Notes: generated by a model from the letters alone, not told the origin. Numbered from the stretch's first letter, positions 40,870 through 50,670 are shown. The stretch is DNA of 64,000 nucleotides from Sphingobium sp. B2D3C (GCF_025961835.1 NZ_JAOQOK010000001.1:744001-808000), one strand, 5' to 3'. A program made the numbers and translations.

Positions 40870-41460
40870 TCAGGGCAGCGCGGCCTCGATCGAGTGGAGC
40901 AGCTTGCGCAGGATCGCGTTGCAACGCTGCCGGTCCGCCTGCGAAAGGCTGCCCATCAGGCGCTGTTCCGTCGCAGTAAAGGCGGCCATGGTCCGCCCGG
41001 CCAGCGCGATGCCGTCGGGCGTGAGTTCGACGAGCAGCGAGCGCTGGTCGCTGGCATGCGAGACGCGGCGGATCAGGCCGCGCTGCTCCAGCCGCCGCGC
41101 CAGCCCGGTCAGCCCGCCCGAGGTCACCGGCACATAGCGCCCGGCGAGGTCGGTCGGCGCCGCGCGATAGGGCGCGCCGATGCGCATCAGGCCCGCGAGC
41201 AGACGAAACTCATTATCGGATAGCCCCGACGCCTTGAGCACCGCGGCCGTCTCCGCGCGCAACCGATCATCGATCCGCGCGACCCGCGCCGCAATCGCCC
41301 GCGCATCGGAATCCAGCGCCGGAATGACGGCCTGCCACTCCCCGATAAGCGCATCGACCGCCGCATCCAGCCGATGCGCCTCACTCTCTGCGCGCAGGTG
41401 TGCGAGGCTCTGTGAGGAGCGTGTCGTGTCTGGTCCTGTCGAGCGCGGGCGGGAGGTCAT
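40870..41460 (-). CDS. MarR-family transcriptional regulator
   Basis: A 196-residue winged-helix protein. The DNA-binding part is LSDNEFRLLAGLMRIGAPYR, TDLAGRYVPVTSGGLTGLARR and LEQRGLIRRVSHASDQRSLL, the last being the MarR wing with its conserved Asp-x-Arg. An N-terminal extension of about 60 residues precedes it. MarR proteins act as dimers that release DNA when they bind phenolic ligands, which fits the surrounding aromatic genes. Its probable target is the inverted repeat at 39146-39163. It converges on the FAD-protein gene with 21 bases between stops. Confidence 0.83.
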   Translation of the reverse strand: MTSRPRSTGPDTTRSSQSLAHLRAESEAHRLDAAVDALIGEWQAVIPALDSDARAIAARVARIDDRLRAETAAVLKASGLSDNEFRLLAGLMRIGAPYRAAPTDLAGRYVPVTSGGLTGLARRLEQRGLIRRVSHASDQRSLLVELTPDGIALAGRTMAAFTATEQRLMGSLSQADRQRCNAILRKLLHSIEAALP

Positions 41461-41487
41461 CGGCGCTTCATAAGCGTTCGTAGCGGC

Positions 41488-43464
41488 TCAGTCCGCAGGA
41501 TTATGCTTGGCGAGGAAATCCTCCATCGCGCGCAGGAGCGTCAATCGATCCGCTTCGCGCGTGAAATAGTGGTCTGCAAGCGGGACGGAGACGAATTCGA
41601 CCTGTCTGCCCGCGCTGATCATGGCAGAATGCATCCGCGCTGACTGGGCGTGATCCACCGTCACGTCCTTCTTCCCGTGGATCAGCAACAAGGGCGTTTT
41701 GATCTTATCGACGGCGTAAACCGGTGAGATGCCCCTGAAGTCCGCAGACATCCTCTGCCACTGACCCCGATAAAGTCTGGTGCGCAACTTGCCGCCGAAG
41801 TCGTTGACTTCCTTTCGGACGTTCGAGACCCCGTTTATGGAAATAGCGCAGCGATAAAAGTCCGGATCTTTTGCGATGCCCCACATGGCCGCATAGCCGC
41901 CATAAGAGGCGCCTACGATGCACACACGCTTGGGGTCGGCAAGGCCCTCCTTGACGGCCCAGAGCACGCCGTCGGTCACATCATCCTGCATCGCGAGGCC
42001 CATCTGGCCCTCGCCGGCTTTCTCAAACGCATCGCCATAGCCGGTCGATCCGCGAAAATTCGGTTGCAGGACGGCATAGCCCCGCTCGGCCAGAAACTGG
42101 ACCCAATAGTCATAGGTCAGCGTGTCGTGCGCCCAGGGGCCGCCGTGGGGCATCACGATGAACGGCAGGTTCGTGCCCGCTTTTCCCCGCGGCATGGTGA
42201 GCACGCCTTCGATTTCCAGCCCGTCGCGCGCATTGTATTGGACGTAGCGGGAGCGCGCGAGCCTTTTGGTCCCGATGCGGCTGTTCATCTCTGCGAGCTT
42301 CGCCAGATTGCCGTTGCCCGGGTCGAAATAATATAGCAGCCCGGGATTGTCGGGCGTGCCGAAGCGCACAAGCATCTTTTTGCGGTCGGCGCTCATGCTG
42401 AGGATTTCGACATCCGTGCCCGGCGCGGCCTGCTGCAACTTCTCCTGATAGGCTTTCAATTGGGGATCGAACCAATGAAAGGGGGCGTCGTCGCTGGTTG
42501 TCCGCACGCCGAGCAGGCTGGAATCGTCTGGAGCGAGGATCACGTCGTCCACGGCTTCCCTGTCGAAGATGGTGCGCAGGGTCTTGCCGGTGCTCAGGTC
42601 CACCTCGAAGACACTGCGATGACCGGCGTCGCCGGCTTTCAGCACATAGCCATTGTCGCTGCCGGGCACAAAATAGAAAGGCACGGTGAGGTCTTCGTCC
42701 GCGCCCAGATTGGCCGTGTCGATCGTGCGAAGCACGTCGTTCTTCTCCGCGCGATAGAGGAGGCGCGAATGGACTGTCAGATCATTATAACTGATGGCCA
42801 TACGCACGCGGCCCTGAGAATCCGCTCCCCAGTCGAACACATTGGTCCGGCCTTTTTCCACGACCACCCTGCGGCCGTTCGCCACGTTCAGCCGATAGAC
42901 GGACGGCCAAAAGCCGGGATAATTGGTGTAGATGCTGTCCTGGGCCGCAACCAGGATCTCGGTTCTGCCGTCGGTCGGAGCCCAGATGACGCTGGCGGCA
43001 TCCTGGCCGCCGGAATCCCACATGAGATGGGTGATCTTTCCTGTTGTCCGGTTGACGGAAAGCAGACGTGAGACATACCAATCACTGCCTTCGACCGGCG
43101 CGAGCGCGTAAACGCCGACCAGGATGTGGTCGTTGCCGACCCAGCGTATCCACGCCACTTCCGTCAGATTCGGCACAGCGAAGCGCAGCATGTTGGCGCG
43201 ATCGCCAGCGACCGGCAGGATCGTGATCATCTGGCCGCCGTTCACCGCGAACAGTCCGGCGATATGCGTTCCATCGGGGGAGAGCGTCGCCTTCTCCACG
43301 AACGGCAGGGCGGCGAATGCTTCGGTTGGTAGTGGCGCACGAGCGGCAGCAGGCGCATTTTCGGTGGACCCCGCCGCTATTTGCGGTGACAGGATCGGTA
43401 ACAATGCTGCTGCGACGATCGCATATGCTGCGGCGCGGAACCCCGAGCCGGATGTGCTCCCCAT
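41488..43464 (-). CDS. S9-family prolyl-oligopeptidase-like peptidase
   Basis: A 658-residue exported serine peptidase. An N-terminal signal (AAAYAIVAAALLPILSPQIA) is followed by a beta-propeller domain of about 370 residues, then the catalytic alpha/beta hydrolase domain: PHGGPWAHD, NFRGSTGYG, the nucleophile elbow VGASYGGYAAM, Asp near HGKKDVTV and His in LADHYFTRE. The start at ATG 43464 has GGGGGA; the longer open frame adds a poor leader. The family trims oligopeptides in the periplasm. It marks the edge between the catabolic island and the housekeeping block, and need not belong to either. Confidence 0.85.
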   Translation of the reverse strand: MGSTSGSGFRAAAYAIVAAALLPILSPQIAAGSTENAPAAARAPLPTEAFAALPFVEKATLSPDGTHIAGLFAVNGGQMITILPVAGDRANMLRFAVPNLTEVAWIRWVGNDHILVGVYALAPVEGSDWYVSRLLSVNRTTGKITHLMWDSGGQDAASVIWAPTDGRTEILVAAQDSIYTNYPGFWPSVYRLNVANGRRVVVEKGRTNVFDWGADSQGRVRMAISYNDLTVHSRLLYRAEKNDVLRTIDTANLGADEDLTVPFYFVPGSDNGYVLKAGDAGHRSVFEVDLSTGKTLRTIFDREAVDDVILAPDDSSLLGVRTTSDDAPFHWFDPQLKAYQEKLQQAAPGTDVEILSMSADRKKMLVRFGTPDNPGLLYYFDPGNGNLAKLAEMNSRIGTKRLARSRYVQYNARDGLEIEGVLTMPRGKAGTNLPFIVMPHGGPWAHDTLTYDYWVQFLAERGYAVLQPNFRGSTGYGDAFEKAGEGQMGLAMQDDVTDGVLWAVKEGLADPKRVCIVGASYGGYAAMWGIAKDPDFYRCAISINGVSNVRKEVNDFGGKLRTRLYRGQWQRMSADFRGISPVYAVDKIKTPLLLIHGKKDVTVDHAQSARMHSAMISAGRQVEFVSVPLADHYFTREADRLTLLRAMEDFLAKHNPAD

Positions 43465-43559
43465 GATGTCCCCCACGAACCACGAGCCATCGTTGGCCCC
43501 CAAGGTCCAGCTACGTAATCGTGGTGCGACGGGCAACCGTCAAATGCGGCTTCGTGACG

Positions 43560-44918
43560 TCAGGCCGAGATTGCGAGAGCGGGGATCGCGCTCGCCTTCC
43601 ACCCCGCCAGCGCTTCTCGCGCCCGGTCGGTATAGGCCTGTTTGCGCTGCTTCTTGCGCACGCTCTCGTCCTCGATGGGCGGGAAGAGGCCGAAGTTGAC
43701 GTTCATCGGCTGGTAGCTCTCTGCGTCGGCGCCGCCGGTGATGTGGCCGAGCAGCGCGCCGAGGGCTGTCTGGGGCGGGGGGAGGGGCATGTCACGTCCG
43801 CCCAAGTCCGCCGCGCAGAACAGACCGGCGAGCAGGCCGACGGCAGCGCTTTCCACATAGCCTTCGCAACCGGTGATCTGCCCGGCGAAGCGCACATGCG
43901 GCATGGCGCGCAGGCGCAGGTGATCGTCCAGCAGCTCCGGGCTCTTGATGAAGGTGTTGCGATGCAGTCCGCCCAGCCGCGCAAACTGCGCGTTCTCAAG
44001 CGCGGGAATCGTCCTGAACAGAGCGACTTGTGCTTCATATTTGAGTTTCGTCTGGAAGCCGACCATGTTCCACAGCGTGCCTAGCGCATTGTCCTGGCGC
44101 AGCTGCACGACGGCATAGGGCCAGCGGCCGGTGCGGGGATTGTCGAGGCCGACCGGCTTCATCGGCCCGTGGCGCAGCGTCTCCCGCCCGCGCTCGGCCA
44201 TCACCTCGATGGGCATACAGCCATCGAAGTAAGGCGTGTCCTTCTCCCATTGCTTGAACTCGGTCTTGGGACCATCGAGCAGACCCTGGACGAAGGCATC
44301 ATACTGATCCTTGTCCATCGGGCAGTTGATGTAATCCTTGCCGTCGCCGTCGGGCGAGCCCTTGTCCCAGCGGCTCGCTTTCCACGCGATCGACATGTCG
44401 ATGCTGTCGCCATGGACGATGGGCGCGATGGCATCGAAGAAGGCGAGCTGGTCCTTGCCCGTGGTCCGCGCGATTGCCTGGGCCAGCGGCGCGGCGGTGA
44501 GCGGGCCGGTGGCGATGATCGTCGGGCCATGGGCCGGAATGCCATCAACCCGCTCGCGTACCAGCTCGATCAGCGGATGCGCTTCGATGGCAGCGGTCAC
44601 GCCCTGCGCGAAAATGTCTCGGTCCACCGCCAGCGCGGAGCCCGCTGGCAACTTGCACTTGTCCGCCTGCGCCATGATGAGCGAGCCGAGCGCGCGCATT
44701 TCCTGATGGAGCAGGCCGACGGCATTGCTGTTGGCATCGTCCGAACGGAAGCTGTTGGAGCAGACCATCTCGGCCAGCGCATCGGTCTCATGCGCGGGCG
44801 TCTGTTCGCCGCTGCCCCGCATCTCGGAGAGGCGCACGCGCACGCCGGCCTGGGCAAGCTGCCAGGCTGCCTCGCTGCCGGCAAGGCCGCCGCCGATGAT
44901 GTGCACCTGATGGGTCAT
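43560..44918 (-). CDS. trmFO: tRNA uridine-54 C5-methyltransferase, folate/FAD-dependent
   Basis: A 452-residue flavoprotein recognised as TrmFO (formerly Gid). It makes 5-methyluridine at position 54 of tRNA using methylenetetrahydrofolate and FADH2. The N-terminal FAD motif is [17 protein letters not shown], followed by SEMRG and the family segment [14 protein letters not shown] with its conserved Cys. [19 protein letters not shown] and [11 protein letters not shown], both conserved in TrmFO, are present. Length is normal. The start overlaps the end of the DUF952 gene by four bases, so the pair is coupled. Confidence 0.92.
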   Translation of the reverse strand: MTHQVHIIGGGLAGSEAAWQLAQAGVRVRLSEMRGSGEQTPAHETDALAEMVCSNSFRSDDANSNAVGLLHQEMRALGSLIMAQADKCKLPAGSALAVDRDIFAQGVTAAIEAHPLIELVRERVDGIPAHGPTIIATGPLTAAPLAQAIARTTGKDQLAFFDAIAPIVHGDSIDMSIAWKASRWDKGSPDGDGKDYINCPMDKDQYDAFVQGLLDGPKTEFKQWEKDTPYFDGCMPIEVMAERGRETLRHGPMKPVGLDNPRTGRWPYAVVQLRQDNALGTLWNMVGFQTKLKYEAQVALFRTIPALENAQFARLGGLHRNTFIKSPELLDDHLRLRAMPHVRFAGQITGCEGYVESAAVGLLAGLFCAADLGGRDMPLPPPQTALGALLGHITGGADAESYQPMNVNFGLFPPIEDESVRKKQRKQAYTDRAREALAGWKASAIPALAISA

Positions 44919-45271
44919 GGTTCTTCAAATCCTGCCGGGAATGCGTGTTTCCCGTCCGCCCCTAGCCGCAGCTTGCTGTGACCGGCAACCGCGCTCATCG
45001 GGATCGGGCCATAGACGTGCGGGAACAGGGCGCCGCCGCGCGAGACTTCCCAGCGCACGGTGTCGCCCAGCGGCGGCAGATCGACCATGACGAGGATGGC
45101 CGGATCGACATCGGCAAACCATTTGGCTGCGGTTTCCCGCACCTGCTCGCGGGCGGACAGGTGAATGTAGCCATCGGCCAGATCGACTGGGGCGCCGGTA
45201 AAAACACCTGAGTCGCGCCATGCCGACCATTCCTCGGGGCGCAACAGCTTGAAGGCGAAGAGTTCTGTCAT
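44915..45271 (-). CDS. DUF952-family protein
   Basis: A 118-residue protein of the DUF952 family, whose fold resembles ADP-ribosyltransferase-like or glutathione-related small proteins; no activity is established to my knowledge. The family pattern is visible: [42 protein letters not shown] and [14 protein letters not shown]. It is usually found near housekeeping genes, as here, where it is co-transcribed with trmFO (4-base overlap). Its start region overlaps the leader of the divergent tesB-like gene only if the longer reading of that gene is used. Confidence 0.82.
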   Translation of the reverse strand: MTELFAFKLLRPEEWSAWRDSGVFTGAPVDLADGYIHLSAREQVRETAAKWFADVDPAILVMVDLPPLGDTVRWEVSRGGALFPHVYGPIPMSAVAGHSKLRLGADGKHAFPAGFEEP

Positions 45272-45380
45272 GAAACGACGCTACGGCATGGGCGGGGCGC
45301 CGTCCAGCGCTTGCCTTGAGGCGGGAAACGCGGGCATTCCAGCCGGTGAATCGATTGAAACAGAACGGGATATGCTCTTC

Positions 45381-46277
45381 ATGTCGAGCGACGCCACGCC
45401 CATGTCCATGCTCACCGCAGGGCTTATCCGCCTACTCGATGTCGAGCCGGCGGGAGAGCCCGGGCATTTCCTCGGCCATCGCAAGCCCGGCGGGGCAGGG
45501 CGCGTCTATGGCGGGCAGGTGGTCGGCCAGGCGCTGGCGGCCGCGGCCAAGACGGTGGTGGCGGACCGGCCCGTGCATTCGCTGCATTGCTATTTCATGC
45601 GCCCGGGCAGTGAGGACTATCCTATCGACTATCAGGTGGACGCGGACATGGATGGCCGCGCCTTCTCAAACCGGCGGATCGTGGCCTGGCAGCAGGAGAA
45701 GCCGATCTTCAACATGATCGCGTCCTTCCATAAGCCTGAGCGCGGTCCGGCGCACCAGAGCGACATGCCGCCGGTGCCGGACCCCGATGATCTCAAGGAT
45801 CTCGGCGATCTCATCGAGCAGCATGATCTCCCGGCCGGTCCGGTGCTGCGCTGGATTGCCGGGCGTAACAGCCCGGTGCGCTTCCGTCCGGTGGGCGATA
45901 TCCAGTCGGGCATCATCAAGATGCACGATGCCGCGCCGCAGCTGTGCTGGATGCGCGTAGGGGAGGGGCCGCTCGGCCTTGAGCAGCCCATGCAGCGGGC
46001 GATGCTGGGGTTCATCAGCGACATGCTGCTGCTTGCGACGGCCTACCGGCCGCACGGCCTGCACATCGGCAGCCCCGGGGTGGCCAGTGCCAGCATCGAT
46101 CACAGCGTCTGGTTCCACGACAATGTAGAGTGCGGCGACTGGCTGCTTTACGTCACGGACAGTCCCTGGGCGGGGCATGGCCGGGGCTTCGCGCGCGGGC
46201 ATTTTTATGCGCGGGACGGTCGCCTGGTGGCCAGCGTGGCGCAGGAAGGGCTGATCCGCTTCCGCGAGGCCGAGTGA
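45381..46277 (+). CDS. tesB: Acyl-CoA thioesterase II
   Basis: A 298-residue double hot-dog thioesterase. It hydrolyses medium- and long-chain acyl-CoA to free acid and CoA. The N-terminal hot-dog has GRVYGGQVVGQALAAA and HSLHCYFMRPG; the C-terminal one has SASIDHSVWFHDN with the catalytic Asp, and ends ARGHFYARDGRLVAS followed by QEGLIR. I start at ATG 45381, ten bases after GGGA; ATG 45372 is too close. Length and motifs match E. coli TesB. It is divergent from the DUF952 gene. Confidence 0.88.
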   Translation: MSSDATPMSMLTAGLIRLLDVEPAGEPGHFLGHRKPGGAGRVYGGQVVGQALAAAAKTVVADRPVHSLHCYFMRPGSEDYPIDYQVDADMDGRAFSNRRIVAWQQEKPIFNMIASFHKPERGPAHQSDMPPVPDPDDLKDLGDLIEQHDLPAGPVLRWIAGRNSPVRFRPVGDIQSGIIKMHDAAPQLCWMRVGEGPLGLEQPMQRAMLGFISDMLLLATAYRPHGLHIGSPGVASASIDHSVWFHDNVECGDWLLYVTDSPWAGHGRGFARGHFYARDGRLVASVAQEGLIRFREAE

Positions 46278-46427
46278 CGCGCGTCCCTTTGGACCGTCGG
46301 CCCCCAATATTCCATGTCATCAGGACATCCGTTGCGTTCGAGCCGCGCTGACGGCAAAGTTCATCGCACGAAAGCAGCATTGATCCGGGCCTGACAAAGG
46401 CACACCCCGGGCGGAACGGAGGAGTGG

Positions 46428-47267
46428 ATGACCAGAATTCGGGCTGATCGGCCCTCTGTGACGATCAACTATGTCGCGCGCACCGACGAACGGCCGCGTT
46501 ATTATGCGAACGATCACAGCCGGGATACGGTGGTGATCGAGGAGCACGGCATGGCCGCCAGCGACGGACGGCATGAGGTGCTCGGCCTCGACACGGCCGG
46601 CGTGGCGCTGGTTGACGCGCCCACGGCGGTCACCGACTTTGCCGACAAGGCCAATTTCCCGGCTTATGCCGAGGAGATCGAAGCGCTGCTGCTGCGCGAG
46701 ACGGGGGCGGATGTGGTGATCGTCACCGGTCCGCCGATCCTGCGCTTTTCGGAACGCTCCGGCAAGGCCGGCAGCAGCGATAACAGCCATCCCGCGCGCT
46801 TTGCCCATGTCGATGTCAGCGACGCGACGGCGCGGGGTTTTTCGGCGCAGCGTCAGCCCGCCGGGGAGGGCATTGTCCGGGCTGCGCATTACAATGTCTG
46901 GCGCGTTCTCTCGCCCGCCCCGCAGGATGTGCCGCTGGCGATCTGCGATGCGCGGTCGGTCACGGGGGAAGAACTGCTGCTGGCCGATGCGATTTTCGAC
47001 AGTCCCTCGGGCGACTGGAGCTTCGAGGGCTATGTCGTCGCGCACGACCCGGCACATCGCTGGCTGTGGTTCCCGGATATGACGACGGACGAGGCGATCA
47101 TCTTCAAGACGCATGATAGCCGCGCAGGCGTCGCCCGCTGCGTGCCGCATGTCGCGTTCGATGATCCGCTGTGCGATGACGAGGCACCGCCGCGCGTCAG
47201 CGTCGAGGCGCGCGCCATTGCCTATTGGCGAGAGGGTGGGGATCGCGGTAAAGGTAAATTACCGTAA
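46428..47267 (+). CDS. CmcJ/NvfI-family oxidoreductase-like protein
   Basis: A 279-residue protein of the CmcJ/NvfI family, named for a cephamycin methoxylation protein and a fungal Fe/2-oxoglutarate enzyme. Typical segments are VTGPPILRFSER, ARFAHVDVS (His and Asp likely metal ligands), YNVWRVLSPAPQDVPLAICD and FKTHDSRAG with a further His, followed by CVPHVAFDDP. Bacterial members are common in sphingomonads and uncharacterised. Start ATG 46428 has GGAGGAG. It stands alone between tesB and the exosortase gene, with no biosynthetic genes next to it, so the substrate is unknown. Confidence 0.78.
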   Translation: MTRIRADRPSVTINYVARTDERPRYYANDHSRDTVVIEEHGMAASDGRHEVLGLDTAGVALVDAPTAVTDFADKANFPAYAEEIEALLLRETGADVVIVTGPPILRFSERSGKAGSSDNSHPARFAHVDVSDATARGFSAQRQPAGEGIVRAAHYNVWRVLSPAPQDVPLAICDARSVTGEELLLADAIFDSPSGDWSFEGYVVAHDPAHRWLWFPDMTTDEAIIFKTHDSRAGVARCVPHVAFDDPLCDDEAPPRVSVEARAIAYWREGGDRGKGKLP

Positions 47268-47354
47268 ACCAAAATTATCCCGATGACTGACCGTATCATC
47301 ATCAGCTCTTAACCTTGTTCGGGTTAGGCGCAGGTCAAAGAGCTGAGAGTTCCA

Positions 47355-48287
47355 ATGGCGACGAATGCACCTGTGATTACCGAAAAGAAAACCCGTTTCG
47401 AGCTGCTGAACTGGTTGATGGCCAACCCTGTTCTGGGGGCGGGTATCCTCGCGGTGCTCGTTCCGACGCTGTTGCTCGTCGCGCGGGAAAGCTGGTCGAC
47501 GGAGCAGGGCGCGCATGGTCCCATCGTCCTGGCGACCGGCTTGTGGCTGCTGTGGCGGGAATGGCAGAATGCTGAGGCCGTCGCGCGCCCGGCGCCGGGG
47601 CTTCCCATTGCCATTGCCTTTGCGATTCTCCTGCCGCTCTACTTCGTTTCGCGTGTCAGCAACATCGTCGAGACAGAGGGCTTTCTCATGTATGGCCTGG
47701 TCGTCGCGGCGCTGTTCAGCGCCATCGGCTGGGAGGCGCTCAAGCGGCTCTGGTTCCCGCTCATCTACCTGCTGTTCGTGCTTCCGCCGCCTGAGACGCT
47801 GGTGGCCATGGTCACCAATCCGCTCAAGATCATGCTGTCCGAATCCGCCGTCGGCTTCCTGTATCTGGTCGGTTATCCGGTCGCTTCGTCGGGCGTTACC
47901 ATTCAGGTCGGCCAGTATCAGCTGCTTGTCGCGGAGGCCTGCGCGGGCCTCAACTCGCTCATCTCGCTCTCCGCCATCTCGCTATTCTACGTCTATCTGC
48001 GCCACCACGCCAATGTGCGCTACGCGCTGCTGATGATCGTGGCGATCGTGCCGGTCGCCGTGTTCGCCAATTTCGTGCGGATCGTGCTGCTTGTGCTGCT
48101 GACCTATCATGGCGGTGAGGCAGCGGCGCAGGGCTTCCTGCATGATTTCGCCGGGCTGACCATGTTCATGACCGCGCTGATCACCATCTTCGCGATCGAT
48201 CATCTCTTCGGGCTGCTGTTCCCGCGCCTGAAGGGCAGCAAGAGCGATCCCGTCGCGAAGCCAGCGGCCGAGCCCGCCCAGCCTTAA
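47355..48287 (+). CDS. xrtV: Exosortase (probably XrtV type)
   Basis: A 310-residue integral membrane cysteine transpeptidase-like protein with about eight spans. The exosortase triad is visible: Cys196 in LLVAEACAGLNSL, Arg242 in FANFVRIVLLVL and His263 in GFLHDFAGLTMF. Exosortases process PEP-CTERM-type proteins for attachment to exopolysaccharide or the cell surface. The sequence best fits the alphaproteobacterial XrtV class, whose gene is usually followed by an EpsI-domain gene. Here the next gene is a convergent DUF465 gene and no EpsI or PEP-CTERM protein was seen in the window. Confidence 0.8.
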   Translation: MATNAPVITEKKTRFELLNWLMANPVLGAGILAVLVPTLLLVARESWSTEQGAHGPIVLATGLWLLWREWQNAEAVARPAPGLPIAIAFAILLPLYFVSRVSNIVETEGFLMYGLVVAALFSAIGWEALKRLWFPLIYLLFVLPPPETLVAMVTNPLKIMLSESAVGFLYLVGYPVASSGVTIQVGQYQLLVAEACAGLNSLISLSAISLFYVYLRHHANVRYALLMIVAIVPVAVFANFVRIVLLVLLTYHGGEAAAQGFLHDFAGLTMFMTALITIFAIDHLFGLLFPRLKGSKSDPVAKPAAEPAQP

Positions 48288-48305
48288 GGCCAGGCGCGGC
48301 GTACC

Positions 48306-48554
48306 TCAGCTACGCTGCTGGGCGATCAGGGTCGACATGTCGTCCAGGATCGCCAGCCTCTCTTTTTTGAGGTCCTCCAGATGCTCGTCGCAGGCCGGCT
48401 CGATATCGGTTTCGATCCGGTAGATCTGGCGCGTGAGCAGGTGGTGGCGCTCGGCAAGGGTGCGGAAATGCGCGTTGTGGAGCTTCAGAGCGTGAAGCAC
48501 CTCATGGTCATGCGGGAACAGGTCGTCGAGCGTTTCGCGGGTATCAAGGGTCAT
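48306..48554 (-). CDS. DUF465/YdcH-family small protein
   Basis: An 82-residue helical-hairpin protein of the DUF465 (YdcH) family: HALKLHNAHFRTLAERHHLL, then DEHLEDLKKERLAILDDMST, each a heptad-like charged helix. The family is widespread in proteobacteria and functionally unknown. The ATG at 48554 has AGGAG six bases before it; a longer open frame runs upstream into the efp promoter region but has no support. It is divergent from efp and converges on the exosortase gene. Confidence 0.82.
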   Translation of the reverse strand: MTLDTRETLDDLFPHDHEVLHALKLHNAHFRTLAERHHLLTRQIYRIETDIEPACDEHLEDLKKERLAILDDMSTLIAQQRS

Positions 48555-48753
48555 GTTGCTCTCCTGGGTCTTGTCCGGCTTGCAATGATCCGATCGTGCC
48601 GGACGGAACGATAGCGCGCCTTGCGCAAGATCAATTCGTCGCCCACCGCCAGCGCATGGGCGGCGGGATTGCCCGCGCCCCTTGCCGTTGCCCGTCAACA
48701 CGGCTAGAGGGCGCACCGGCTCTTTCCATCCTTGAAATAGACAGGCGCGACCC

Positions 48754-49317
48754 ATGAAGATCAGCGGCGTGGATATTCGTCCCGGCAACAATATCGAATA
48801 TGAAGGCGGCCTGTGGCGCGCCGTGAAGATCCAGCACACTCAGCCCGGCAAGGGCGGCGCCTATATGCAGGTGGAGCTGAAGAACTTGATCGACGGGCGC
48901 AAGAACAATGTGCGCTTCCGCTCTGCCGAGACGGTCGAGCGCATCCGCCTCGACACCAAGGATTTCCAATATCTCTATGCCGAGGGCGACATGCTCGTCT
49001 TCATGGACACGGAGACCTATGAGCAGATTAACCTGCCCAACGATCTCGTCGGCGACGCCGCCGCCTTCCTGCAGGACGGCATGATGGTCATGCTCGAAAT
49101 GTATGAAGAGCGCCCGATCAGCGTGCAGCTGCCCGAGACGGTCGAAGCGACCGTCGTCGAGGCAGACGCCGTGGTGAAGGGGCAGACCGCATCGGCGAGC
49201 TACAAGCCCGCGATTCTCGACAATGGCGTGCGCGTGATGGTGCCGCCGCACATCACCACCGGCACCCGGATCATCGTCGACGTGTATGAGCGCGAATATG
49301 TGAAGCGGGCCGACTGA
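48754..49317 (+). CDS. efp: Translation elongation factor P
   Basis: A 187-residue EF-P with full three-domain length. EF-P enters the E site of stalled ribosomes and restores peptide-bond formation at runs of prolines. The tip loop is [10 protein letters not shown] with Lys33 as the residue that is modified in many bacteria; no modification enzyme (EpmA/B or Arg-type EarP) is in the window. Conserved C-terminal parts [11 protein letters not shown] and [11 protein letters not shown] are present. Its stop overlaps the next start. The NuoC protein encoded 4 kb downstream contains ten consecutive prolines and is an obvious client. Confidence 0.93.
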   Translation: MKISGVDIRPGNNIEYEGGLWRAVKIQHTQPGKGGAYMQVELKNLIDGRKNNVRFRSAETVERIRLDTKDFQYLYAEGDMLVFMDTETYEQINLPNDLVGDAAAFLQDGMMVMLEMYEERPISVQLPETVEATVVEADAVVKGQTASASYKPAILDNGVRVMVPPHITTGTRIIVDVYEREYVKRAD

Positions 49318-49679
49318 TGCGCCCCCTCCGCCTCGTCGCCGGGTCCGTGTTGGCCCTTTCCCTCGCCTGGTCCGCGCCGCTGCTGGCGCAGGCCAAGCCG
49401 GCCAGGCCTGCGGGGCAGCCCAGCGAAGCGCAGCTTCAGCACGCGGCGGAGAATTTCCGCATCATGGTCAGCGGTCTGCAGTCCGACAAGATTCCGCAGC
49501 CGGTGAAAAGCATTCTCTTCACCTGCGCCTACGGGAATCCGTTCAGCAAGATCAGCGAGAATACCGACAAGCTGATGACCGAGAAGAAGCTGGACCGCAA
49601 AAATCCGACCCAGGTGCTCAGCGCCATGGCGGCCGTTTGCGGTTTGCGGCCCGAGATGGTCGCACCGCCCAAGAAGTGA
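49317..49679 (+). CDS. Small exported protein, unknown function
   Basis: A 120-residue protein with a signal peptide (VLALSLAWSAPLLAQAK). The mature part is about 95 residues with two cysteines (LFTCAYGNPF and AAVCGLRPE) that could form a disulfide. I do not recognise the family. Its ATG shares one base with the efp stop (TGATG), so it is translated with efp, and the IMPase-family gene follows 49 bases later. The conserved position after efp in the operon suggests a genuine gene; no function can be given. Confidence 0.65.
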   Translation: MRPLRLVAGSVLALSLAWSAPLLAQAKPARPAGQPSEAQLQHAAENFRIMVSGLQSDKIPQPVKSILFTCAYGNPFSKISENTDKLMTEKKLDRKNPTQVLSAMAAVCGLRPEMVAPPKK

Positions 49680-49728
49680 TTTCATTCCCTGACCGGCCGC
49701 TCTTCCGCGCCGGAGGAGACAGATTGAC

Positions 49729-50553
49729 ATGGTATCCCATTCCGGCCTGTTGACGGTCATCGAGCGCGCGGCCCGCAAGGTGGCTCCGCAACTGCGGCGC
49801 GACTTCGGCGAGGTTCAGCATCTTCAGGTCAGCCGCAAGGGGCCGGCCGACTTCGTGACCGTCGCCGACAAGAAGGCGGAGGACACGCTGGTCGCCGAGC
49901 TGAGCAAGGCGCGGCCGGACTGGGGCTTCCTGCTGGAGGAAGGCGGCGAGATCGCCGGCGATCCCATGAAGCCGCGCTGGGTGATCGATCCGCTCGATGG
50001 CACCACCAACTTCCTGCATGGCATCCCCCATTTCGCCATTTCCATCGCCGTGCAGGAGCCGCATCGCTCCGGGCAGGGTTGGGGCGAGGTGACGACCGGC
50101 ATGATCTACCAGCCGATCACGGACGAGAGCTATTGGGCCGAGAAGTCCCGTGGCGCCTGGCGGCATGACCAGCGCCTGCGCGTCTCGGCACGCCGCGATC
50201 TGACCGAGGCTTTGATCGCCACCGGAATTCCGTTCATCGGCCATGGCGATTTCACTGAATGGAGCCGCATCTTCGGTGCCATCGCGCCGTCGGTCGCGGG
50301 CATCCGCCGCTATGGCTCCGCTGCGCTCGACCTCGCCTGGGTGGCTTCCGGGCGCTATGATGGCTTCTGGGAGAGCGGCCTCTCGGCATGGGACGTGCAG
50401 GCCGGCATTCTTTTGGTGCGCGAGGCCGGTGGTTTCGTCACCGACTTCCGGGGTGGCGCCGAGCCGGTGGAGCGTCGCCAGGTGCTGGCCGCCAATGACG
50501 TGCTCCACAGCAAGCTCCACAAGCTGCTCGCAGGCGCGCTGCGCAATATGTGA
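49729..50553 (+). CDS. suhB: Inositol monophosphatase family protein (SuhB-like)
   Basis: A 274-residue Mg-dependent phosphatase. The family signature WVIDPLDGTTNFLHGIPHF carries the metal-binding Asp residues, LLEEGGEI gives the upstream Glu-Glu and FWESGLSAWDVQAGILLVREAGG is the second signature with its Asp. It dephosphorylates inositol-1-phosphate; in many bacteria SuhB also helps ribosomal RNA transcription antitermination. It ends at a strong bidirectional terminator shared with bfr. Assignment to the family is sure; the exact substrate is not. Confidence 0.88.
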   Translation: MVSHSGLLTVIERAARKVAPQLRRDFGEVQHLQVSRKGPADFVTVADKKAEDTLVAELSKARPDWGFLLEEGGEIAGDPMKPRWVIDPLDGTTNFLHGIPHFAISIAVQEPHRSGQGWGEVTTGMIYQPITDESYWAEKSRGAWRHDQRLRVSARRDLTEALIATGIPFIGHGDFTEWSRIFGAIAPSVAGIRRYGSAALDLAWVASGRYDGFWESGLSAWDVQAGILLVREAGGFVTDFRGGAEPVERRQVLAANDVLHSKLHKLLAGALRNM

Positions 50554-50605
50554 GGCGGAACGGTCCGGCGCCGGCGACTATCGCTGCCGCCGTTTACCGG
50601 CCAAC

Positions 50606-50654
50606 AAAAAGGGCGCCCGCTACTCGCCGTTCGGCCAGCAGGGGCGCCCTTTTT
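50606..50654. terminator. Bidirectional intrinsic terminator
   Basis: AAAAAGGGCGCCC (50606-50618) and GGGCGCCCTTTTT (50642-50654) are perfect inverted copies. The stem ends in a T-run on either strand, so it can stop both the rightward IMPase-family transcript and the leftward bfr transcript. Confidence 0.88.
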
Positions 50655-50670
50655 GCTTCTGGACGGCGCG

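Noticed and set aside
1..41460. The catabolic island as an integrated mobile element with att sites or transposases
   Set aside because: No transposase, integrase, insertion-sequence ends or flanking direct repeats were seen, and base composition is mostly like the rest of the window.
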